NCBI GenBank assembly: GCA_964291275.2
Contig: OZ219799.1
Location: 744,001 to 808,000, forward strand
Source: Bin80 sp964291275
Lineage (GTDB): Bacteria > Bacteroidota > Rhodothermia > Rhodothermales > Bin80
Direction of reading: 5' to 3'
DNA length: 64,000 nt
Shown: piece after piece, positions 8,761 through 15,292 of the stretch
Numbering within the stretch: the stretch's first letter is position 1
How the letters are laid out: each line of letters starts with the position of its first letter
The notes under the pieces: model-generated
What the model saw: the letters and a program-made list of their open reading frames with translations, nothing else
Databases searched by the model: none
Told to the model about the DNA's origin: nothing
Translations under genes and position numbers: made by a program

Positions 8761-9975
8761 TTACGTATCGATTTCACGGGTCATAGGGGTCGGTAACCCG
8801 AACGCCCCTCGCCGTGCAGTTGCCCCAATCCCGGAGGCCAGTATGTTTGCGGCCGCATTCAGGTCCGCATGATCCGCATGGCCACGGGCCATACACGTGA
8901 ATTTGCTTTGCGTCTTGCGATTACTCGCCTCGGTATACCCACAGGCATAACATCGCTGACTGGTATAGGCTGGATTGACCTTGATCACCTCACGGCATTT
9001 ATAGTCCAGTATCTGATCCAGTTGCCCCCAACCCGTTCTTCGTATCTCGCGATTGAGACCGGACTTCGCCTTTACGTTCGTACCCGGAGCCGCTGCTGTT
9101 CCCTTTGCCGAACGCGTCATCCCCGAGATATTCAAGTCTTCCAGCACGACCGTTGAACTATGCCTGGCTATACTCCGGCTTACCTGATGGTTTGCGTTCA
9201 TGAGAATGTTGGCGCGCTTGCGGTGTATACGTGCGATTCTGTACTTCCGCTTATTACGCCGGCCAGAGCCTTTCTTATGCCGAGCCAGTCTGCGTTGATG
9301 ACGTCTTAGCTTGGCATTCAAACGGTTCGTCTTTTGTTGAGATATGATCTCTCTCTTCCCAACAGTTGACACCGTAGCCACCTGTCTGCTGTTACGGTCA
9401 ATGCCCGCAGCAACACCATTATCCGCTATCTCCGGTACATTAACCCTGAAGCAGATGACGGCATACCACTTACCCGCTCGTTTCTGGATGACCGCTTTGA
9501 TGGGTTCACCATCAGGATATGGGTTGCCCCCCTTGCGGCGAATCTTCATGTAACCCACTTTCGGGATATACAACTTGTTATCTCGAATCTTTACATCCTC
9601 CGGGATCGTGAACGAAGGGATGCTGCCATGTCTGGAATGAAACCTCGGCCTACCCTTACCCTCCTTGAAGAATGCTTTCCATGCGTCTGCCTGATATTTC
9701 AAAGTGTAGCGAACGACATGAAAAGAATATTCAGGTAACCATTCAAGGTTGCGTCGTAATTCCGTGAACCGCTTTCCCAGTGAAAGGAAGCTTGCAGAGG
9801 GCGGCTTCTCGCCAGCCTCCTTTGCTTTCTCATAGGCCTCGTTTTGTTGTGCCAGCATCACGTTCCATACATACCTGCATGCCCCTGCCAAACCTGCAAG
9901 CTTCTTCGCCTTGCCCCGGCTACTAGGCAACAACCTGTAGGTTATGTTGCGATATGCACTAACCGTCTCCGTCAT
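8761..9975 (-). CDS. tnpB: TnpB-type RNA-guided nuclease (IS200/IS605 OrfB family), solo
   Basis: 404 residues, the usual length of TnpB. The split RuvC nuclease is complete: Asp193 in G-I-D-R-N, Glu279 in V-L-E-D-L-N and Asp371 in H-A-D-L-N-A-A. A helical basic region (about 215-260) precedes the second acid. The zinc site is unusual: Cys342 and Cys345 are present (C-Y-A-C-G-Y) and Cys361 is present, but the expected fourth cysteine is Arg364 (C-M-A-R-G-H). No TnpA is nearby, as in IS1341-type units. In characterised TnpBs the guide RNA derives from DNA at the 3' end of the gene. Here IS copy 2 has inserted at the stop codon, so any guide region would now be displaced. A 20-bp repeat overlaps the start codon. 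Confidence 0.88.
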   Translation of the reverse strand: MTETVSAYRNITYRLLPSSRGKAKKLAGLAGACRYVWNVMLAQQNEAYEKAKEAGEKPPSASFLSLGKRFTELRRNLEWLPEYSFHVVRYTLKYQADAWKAFFKEGKGRPRFHSRHGSIPSFTIPEDVKIRDNKLYIPKVGYMKIRRKGGNPYPDGEPIKAVIQKRAGKWYAVICFRVNVPEIADNGVAAGIDRNSRQVATVSTVGKREIISQQKTNRLNAKLRRHQRRLARHKKGSGRRNKRKYRIARIHRKRANILMNANHQVSRSIARHSSTVVLEDLNISGMTRSAKGTAAAPGTNVKAKSGLNREIRRTGWGQLDQILDYKCREVIKVNPAYTSQRCYACGYTEASNRKTQSKFTCMARGHADHADLNAAANILASGIGATARRGAFGLPTPMTREIDT

Positions 9976-9993
9976 GGGTTACTCACGTATATA
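9974..9993. repeat. 20-bp inverted repeat, right member, flanking tnpB
   Basis: Exact inverse of 6829-6848. On the minus strand its last two bases are the AT of the tnpB start codon, so the repeat forms the immediate 5' leader of the gene. It abuts the longer inverted arm that starts at 9994. Confidence 0.9.
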
Positions 9994-10075
9994 GTGTGCC
10001 ACGAAAATACATATGAGGTGAAGCGATGACTTAGCTGAGATGTATTGAACTGTGCAAGGGATGGGGGTCGCCCCC
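9994..10075. repeat. long inverted arm A (about 80 bp)
   Basis: This segment, from gtgtgccacgaa to gatgggggtcgccccc, matches the inverse of 11509-11589 at roughly four bases in five by eye. The outer 12 bases and the inner ggatggggg are identical. Together the two arms would make a long hairpin whose tip is a G-run/C-run. The IS4-type element sits precisely at that tip. Confidence 0.75.
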
Positions 10076-11508
10076 ATAAGCGTTAACTTGTTTTAGTGAC
10101 AGAAAAATATCGTTCAATTTGATAGTTTCTGAGTCTGGGTGGCTCTGCCAGCGACTTGGAAATGATAGGCCAATGCTGAATCATTTCCTTCAAGGCGTAG
10201 TGTGGCTCAATTGCCCGCACAACTTGATTCAGTGCAAACTTAAAGTCTCTCCATGCACTTCGTCTGCACTGGATAGCCCCAGGGGGAAAATGTCCGTGCA
10301 TGTCGGATGATTTTTTCGGTCAACAGTGCAACCATTAGCTTCCCGTAGAGCCACGCCTGTGAACTTTCCTCATCTAATTTCGGCAGATGTCCCAGTTGGG
10401 CCAATGATTTGAATCGTTTGAAGACCAGTTCCACCTGCCAGCGTAATCGATACCATTCCAGGATATCGTTCTCCGAAAATTCATCGACCGGGAAGGTCGT
10501 AAACAGGATAACATAGCGCGCATAACGTAAGGTTTCATCTCGTGGTCGATGCCCCTTGCGCTTTGCCGTCTTTAAGATCCGATTCTCTGCCTCTTGGATG
10601 GCTTCGTCTGCTTTGCGCAATGCACAAATACGTCCTTGGATTGGGGGAAAGGTTTTGATGAATACCGTCCAGCCCCCCGCCTTCCCTGCCTGTTTGATCG
10701 ATTCCACGGAGGCTAATAAATCAAAGGACTGGCCGGGCTTCGTCTCGAACTGCAAGGCTCCAGTATTGACCCGCACGGTCACATAGCCGCCAGATGCCTC
10801 CACATGCTGGATTCCCAGAGCGGTTGCATATCCCCGATCCACCAAAATATAGTCGTCTGACCGGATGGGAAATTGCTTCAAGGACTCCCCCGTCCCTTTT
10901 CCTTTCGTCGCTGTTAAATTGAAAAAATCGCAACCCAATGCAGGTAGGGTTATGCTGTAGTGGAGTCTCCATAGAGATCCCGTACGTCCCGGCTCACTGA
11001 TGTGGGTCGCGTCAAACGCACGCATTTGACGTCCCACTCCCGCCGATACGCCAACTCCATGCTCCTGAAACAGCGCAACACACATCGCATGAAGCCACCT
11101 ACGAGACTTCTTCAGGCGCTTGAACAATGCGACCGCAGATAGATCCGCAATCTGAGCCTGACGAGCTCGTATGACCGTCTCTCGTAACGAATGACCACAT
11201 CCTAAATGGATCAACAAGGTTCGAAGTAGGCATTCCGGCGACTTATCCTTACGTAGCCCGCGCAATGCACCAGATTCCTCGGCCAACTCCTGCCAATTTT
11301 TCGGTAAAAACGAGAGCACAACCGCCCAATCCTCTTCCTCGGGCGCGCGTGTTACGGTTCCCTTCATCTGATTACGATGGTTGAATGATCAATCACAGGT
11401 ATATCCAACATTCTACCAAATCGGTTAGAATTCAGAATGCTGAAATCACGACAATTCCCGTGTAGAGATACCTAAAGATAATCAAATAGGAAACAAGTTA
11501 ACGCTTAT
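10076..11508 (-). mobile_element. IS4-family insertion sequence (1433 bp)
   Basis: Perfect 18-bp terminal inverted repeats: ataagcgttaacttgttt at 10076-10093 and its inverse at 11491-11508. Both flanks are G-run/C-run sequences (gggggtcgccccc on the left, ggggggccgtccccc on the right). This recalls the GGG-N5-CCC target preference described for IS231, an IS4-family element; an exact target duplication could not be confirmed. A second, truncated copy follows at 11590-12120. Confidence 0.85.
10240..11367 (-). CDS. IS4-family transposase, C-terminus altered by a frameshift
   Basis: 375 residues. DDE residues: Asp119 in A-F-D-A-T-H, Asp177 in L-V-D-R-G-Y and Glu313 in Y-R-L-R-W-Q-V-E-L-V-F-K-R, the YREK-like signature of IS4 transposases. 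The frame stops at 10240. An overlapping minus frame shifted by one base continues to 10083 with a convincing transposase tail (S-A-W-R-D-F-K-F-A-L-N-Q-V, then K-S-L-A-E-P-P-R-L-R-N-Y). The shift falls near the run TTTTCCCCC at about 10288-10296. So the coding potential covers 10083-11367; this is either a mutation or a programmed +1 frameshift. The catalytic residues are upstream of it. Confidence 0.82.
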   Translation of the reverse strand: MKGTVTRAPEEEDWAVVLSFLPKNWQELAEESGALRGLRKDKSPECLLRTLLIHLGCGHSLRETVIRARQAQIADLSAVALFKRLKKSRRWLHAMCVALFQEHGVGVSAGVGRQMRAFDATHISEPGRTGSLWRLHYSITLPALGCDFFNLTATKGKGTGESLKQFPIRSDDYILVDRGYATALGIQHVEASGGYVTVRVNTGALQFETKPGQSFDLLASVESIKQAGKAGGWTVFIKTFPPIQGRICALRKADEAIQEAENRILKTAKRKGHRPRDETLRYARYVILFTTFPVDEFSENDILEWYRLRWQVELVFKRFKSLAQLGHLPKLDEESSQAWLYGKLMVALLTEKIIRHARTFSPWGYPVQTKCMERL

Positions 11509-11589
11509 GGGGGGCCGTCCCCCATCCCTTATACAGTTCGTACATTTCGGCTATGTCATTGACTCACCTCCGTGTACTTCGTGGCACAC
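11509..11589. repeat. long inverted arm B (about 80 bp)
   Basis: Partner of 9994-10075 in inverse orientation, ending at gtggcacac (11581-11589). Its outer edge abuts the truncated IS4 copy with no spacer. The outer edge of arm A instead abuts the tnpB repeat. Different sequences therefore follow the same terminal motif on the two sides, as expected for the ends of a mobile or MITE-like unit. Confidence 0.7.
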
Positions 11590-11979
11590 TCCCGTACGTC
11601 CCGGCTCACTGATGTGGGTCGCGTCAAACGCACGCATTTGACGTCCCATTCCCGCCGATACGCCAACTCCATGCTCCTGAAACAGCGCAACACACATCGC
11701 ATGAAGCCACCTACGAGACTTCTTCAGGCGCTTGAACAATGCGACCGCAGATAGATCCGCAATCTGAGCCTGACGAGCTCGTATGACCGTCTCTCGTAAC
11801 GAATGACCACATCCTAAATGGATCAACAAGGTTCGAAGTAGACATTCCGGCGACTTATCCTTACGTAGCCCGCGCAATGCACCAGATTCCTCAGCCAACT
11901 CCTGCCAATTTTTCGGTAAAAACGAGAGCACAACCGCCCAATCCTCTTCCTCGGGCGCGCGTGTTACGGTTCCCTTCAT
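11551..11979 (-). pseudogene. truncated IS4-family transposase
   Basis: The first 130 or so residues equal those of the complete copy (one change, Val111 to Met). The frame then runs into inverted arm B and ends with about 12 unrelated residues (V-C-H-E-V-H-G-G-E-S-M-T). Only the first catalytic Asp remains, so the product cannot be active. Confidence 0.88.
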
Positions 11980-12120
11980 CTGATTACGATGGTTGAATGA
12001 TCAATCACAGGTATATCCAACATTCTACCAAATCGGTTAGAATTCAGAATGCTGAAATCACGACAATTCCCGTGTAGAGATACCTAAAGATAATCAAATA
12101 GGAAACAAGTTAACGCTTAT
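11590..12120 (-). mobile_element. truncated second copy of the IS4-family element
   Basis: Bases 11590-12120 repeat 10978-11508 almost exactly, at a constant offset of 612. The right terminal repeat (aaacaagttaacgcttat) is intact and ends at 12120. The left 900 bp, including most of the transposase catalytic domain, are missing. The break coincides with the outer edge of inverted arm B. The right flank, ggggtcggcccc, is again a G-run/C-run site. Confidence 0.88.
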
Positions 12121-12564
12121 GGGGTCGGCCCCCCGCAACCGCTGTACAGGCGGAGGTTGCAAACCACCCACAGCTGCGGTATTTAAGAGGTATCGTGGTG
12201 AGCGTGTAGGGAAAAGGCAGGTGTAGGAATCTGTTAGGTGAGGATCGTAGAGTCGAATGAAAATGAACCATGGATGACGTGTCGAAAAGAATTAGATGAT
12301 GGTCGAAACCGGGGTCGTATATTAATCCTGGGACGAGGTTGGCGGGGACCTGTTTACTGGCCAACTGGCCTCCGGCATATACATGGCGAGAATGCGATTT
12401 GGGCCCTTGTATGGAACGTGGGAACATGTCGGAGTGATGCGAAGGGAGCGTGTCAAGCGGGCGCCCCCCGTGAGACATTGAGTACCAAAGCACTCCACAT
12501 GGGCGGATCACCTCGTAGTAGTGAGGAAGCTTCTGTAATGGAAGTAGAGCGAAGGGGGTGAACC

Positions 12565-13890
12565 ATGCAGCAGGACGCGAGGGAGCAACCGAGAGGGAGG
12601 ACTTCAACGCAAAATGCAAAGCCGTTTCCGGTGACCAAGCGACAAGTTTGGGAGGCATGGAAGCGGGTGAAGGCGAATCAGGGCGGGGCAGGGATTGATC
12701 AACAGTCTATTGCGGATATCGAGGAGAATCTTGCGGACAATCTCTACAAGATTTGGAATCGGATGGCATCGGGCAGTTATCATCCGAAGCCGGTGCGCCG
12801 CGTGAATATTCCGAAGTCAGACGGAGGGGTTCGTCCCTTGGGAATACCCACGGTGGCAGATCGGGTGGCACAGATGGTGGTGAAACAAGTTTTGGAGCCG
12901 GAACTGGAACGCGTGTTCCATCCGGATTCCTATGGGTACCGACCGAACAAATCGGCTCATGCTGCGCTCCGGCAGACGCGAAGGCGGTGCTGGGAACGGG
13001 CCTGGGTACTGGACATGGATATCAAGTCCTATTTTGACACGATAGACCATGCGCTGTTGATGAAAGCGGTCCGACGACATACGGATCAGAAGTGGGTGCT
13101 CTTGTACATAGAGCGCTGGCTGACGGCACCGGTGATTCACCCAGACGGGACGGAAGCGGCTCGGGACATTGGGACACCCCAAGGCGGGGTCATCAGTCCA
13201 CTGTTGGCCAATCTGTTTTTGCACTACTCGTTTGATAAGTGGATGGAGCGGTATTACCCGCAGATTCCATTTGAGCGATATGCAGATGATATTGTGTGCC
13301 ACTGCACGAGTGAGGAATAGGCGCACGAACTTTGGCAGGTGCTCAAGGGACGTTTTACGGCCTGTAACTTAAAGTTACACCCGGATAAGACCCGGATCGT
13401 ATACTGCAAGAGTGCGCGCCGAGAAGGCACGTATCCGGAGATTTCCTTTGATTTCTTGGGCTACACGTTTAGACCTCGAATGACAATGAGTCGCGGGGGC
13501 AAGATCTTTCTTGGGTTCAATCCAGCGATAAGCCGAAAGGCGGCGAAAGCCATACGGGAGACCATTTACAGTTGGGGATTGGCTCGCATGAGTCCATTCT
13601 CAATGGCACACATTGCAAGCAGGATAAATGCCGTGGTGCGGGGATGGATTGCCTATTATGGCGTATTCTTCAAATCGGAACTGAAAAAGGTTTTGAGAAG
13701 CATTGACCAACACCTCATCCGATGGATGATGCGGAAGTATAAGCACTTCCGGGGACATTGGAGACGGTCGTGGCGATGGTTAACGAGAATTGCTCGTCAA
13801 AATTCCGGTATATTCGTGCATTGGGCGTTTCTTTACGGTTCACCTTTGTTCAATTCCAAACGGTTGCATGGTAAGAGCCGCGTGAGTTGA
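12565..13890 (+). pseudogene. ltrA: group II intron reverse transcriptase/maturase with in-frame stop
   Basis: One continuous frame of about 441 codons is interrupted only by TAG at 13318-13320. Upstream part (251 residues): RT blocks including I-P-K-S-D-G-G-V-R-P-L-G-I-P, T-P-Q-G-G-V-I-S-P-L-L-A-N and the active-site Y-A-D-D at 239-242. Downstream part: the thumb and maturase (X) domain with F-D-F-L-G-Y-T-F and R-G-W-I-A-Y-Y-G. No HNH endonuclease domain follows. The stop falls about ten residues after Y-A-D-D (T-S-E-E-stop-A-H-E-L-W), where relatives continue without a gap. Readthrough seems unlikely, so the intron is probably immobile unless helped in trans. Confidence 0.85.
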
Positions 13891-13908
13891 GAGGCTCACG
13901 CGCGGTTC
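13875..13908 (+). ncRNA. group II intron domain V
   Basis: A 34-nt hairpin starting gagccgcgtgag and ending cgcgcggttc. It has the conserved domain V plan: a lower stem gagccg/cggttc, an internal bulge, and a short upper stem closed by ttgagagg. Domain V is the catalytic core of the intron RNA. Its integrity suggests the RNA could still splice if a maturase were available. Confidence 0.82.
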
Positions 13909-13955
13909 TGTGAGAGCCCGGGGGTGAAATTCCCCCGGGCTACTTGACATCCCCT

Positions 13956-15233
13956 TTAGGTTCCGGCTGAATAATCTATCGCGTAAGCTTCCTGCTCGGG
14001 CGTTAGTTTATCGATTGCGAGTCCCATTGTACTCAGCTTTAGGCGGGCGATCCGTTCGTCTATGGAGGCGGGCAGGTCTATGACCGTGCGGGGCAACACT
14101 GTACCGCGCTCCTTGGACTGGATGAGGTTCAGATGAGTCATGAATTGATTTGCAAAGCTCATATCCATTACCTCTGAGGGATGACCCTCTGCTGCGGCAA
14201 GGTTGACCAGTCGTCCATCAGCAAGCACATAGATTTTGTTGCCGTCCGTGCGGGTATACTCTCGATTATTTGGGCGGATATCCCGTGTTTTTGTTGCGAT
14301 CTCAGCTAACTCGGTCAGGTTCAACTCCACGTCGTAATGTCCGGTGTTGCACACGATTGCTCCGTCTTTCATGGATGCAAAGTGGTTACCGCGGATCACA
14401 TCCTTCATCCCTGTGGCGGTAACAAATATATCTCCTATGTGCGCGGCTTCATCCATGGGCATCACACGCATTCCATCCAGTGTAGCCTTGAGTGCCGCTG
14501 CAGGTCGTATTTCTGTCACAATCACATTGGCCCCCATCCCGCGCCCTCGAATGGCGACGCCCCGGCCACAGTGACCATAGCCGGCCACAACCAGGTTTTT
14601 CCCAGCTAACAGTACACTACTTGCACGCAGAATGCCGTCAAGCGTCGATTGTCCGGTTCCGTAGACGTTGTCAAAGTCCCACTTGGTTTCGGTATCGTTC
14701 ACGGCATAGACGGGATAGAGCAGTTTCCCATCCTTCGCCATGGCCCGCAGGCGCTGTACGCCGGTTGTGGTCTCTTCACTACCACCGATGATGTGATCTG
14801 CCAAGTGCGGGAAACGCTTGTGGATCGTGAAGATGAGGTCAGCTCCGTCGTCCAGTGTAGTGTCCGGTGCTTCGTCAATCGTACGGTCGATGCTCCAGTA
14901 GAATTCTTCAACATTCTGCCCGTACCAGGCATAGATTTCGCTCCCGCCAAGTGCGAGGGCTGCGGCAACCTCGTCATTGGTGGACAGAGGATTGCAGCCG
15001 CTCCAGGATATTTTGGCCCCGCATGCGGCCAAGGTTTCAATCAGGACGGCGGTTTCCTTGGTCACATGCAGACAGCCGGTAATCTTATAACCTGCAAATG
15101 GTTTGGATTGGGCATACTCTTCGCGCAATCGCATGAGTACGGGCATTCGGCTTTCTGCCCATTCAATACGCATTCGGCCTTTATCAGCCAGGCTCAGATC
15201 GCGGACTTTGTACCGTCCCTCCACGTGATTCAT
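13956..15233 (-). CDS. ahcY: adenosylhomocysteinase
   Basis: 425 residues, S-adenosylhomocysteine hydrolase, which splits SAH to adenosine and homocysteine with bound NAD. Seen: K-I-T-G-C-L-H-V-T-K-E-T-A near the N-terminus, N-D-T-E-T-K-W-D-F-D-N-V-Y-G-T-G, and the dinucleotide fold V-A-G-Y-G-H-C-G-R-G-V-A. The tail A-Y-A-I-D-Y-S is a variant of the family C-terminus. It is in the same direction as metK, with the secreted peptidase gene between; metK and ahcY are consecutive in the methyl cycle. A group II intron lies just past its stop and may have displaced its terminator. Confidence 0.95.
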   Translation of the reverse strand: MNHVEGRYKVRDLSLADKGRMRIEWAESRMPVLMRLREEYAQSKPFAGYKITGCLHVTKETAVLIETLAACGAKISWSGCNPLSTNDEVAAALALGGSEIYAWYGQNVEEFYWSIDRTIDEAPDTTLDDGADLIFTIHKRFPHLADHIIGGSEETTTGVQRLRAMAKDGKLLYPVYAVNDTETKWDFDNVYGTGQSTLDGILRASSVLLAGKNLVVAGYGHCGRGVAIRGRGMGANVIVTEIRPAAALKATLDGMRVMPMDEAAHIGDIFVTATGMKDVIRGNHFASMKDGAIVCNTGHYDVELNLTELAEIATKTRDIRPNNREYTRTDGNKIYVLADGRLVNLAAAEGHPSEVMDMSFANQFMTHLNLIQSKERGTVLPRTVIDLPASIDERIARLKLSTMGLAIDKLTPEQEAYAIDYSAGT

Positions 15234-15292
15234 TGGTTTAGCAACTTAATTGGCGGTGGGCGCTCAAACCCGTATGGTCCTTACTCGTTCGT

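Larger units (their letters stand above)
12198..13948 (+). mobile_element. group II intron
   Basis: A self-splicing retroelement recognised from a reverse transcriptase/maturase gene, a 34-nt domain V at 13875-13908 and a domain VI-like hairpin (gcccgggggtgaaattcccccgggc). The 3' end reads ctacttgac at about 13948. The 5' boundary is uncertain; gtgagcg at 12198 is the best match to the family's GUGYG start. Bases 12198-12564 would hold domains I to III of the ribozyme. The intron lies about 7 bp beyond the ahcY stop codon, so it sits in the 3' flank of ahcY, transcribed against it. Confidence 0.78.

Noticed and set aside
10070..11525. Exact target duplication for the IS4-type element
   Set aside because: The G-run/C-run flanks are similar but not identical (gggggtcgccccc versus ggggggccgtccccc), so a clean duplication could not be claimed.
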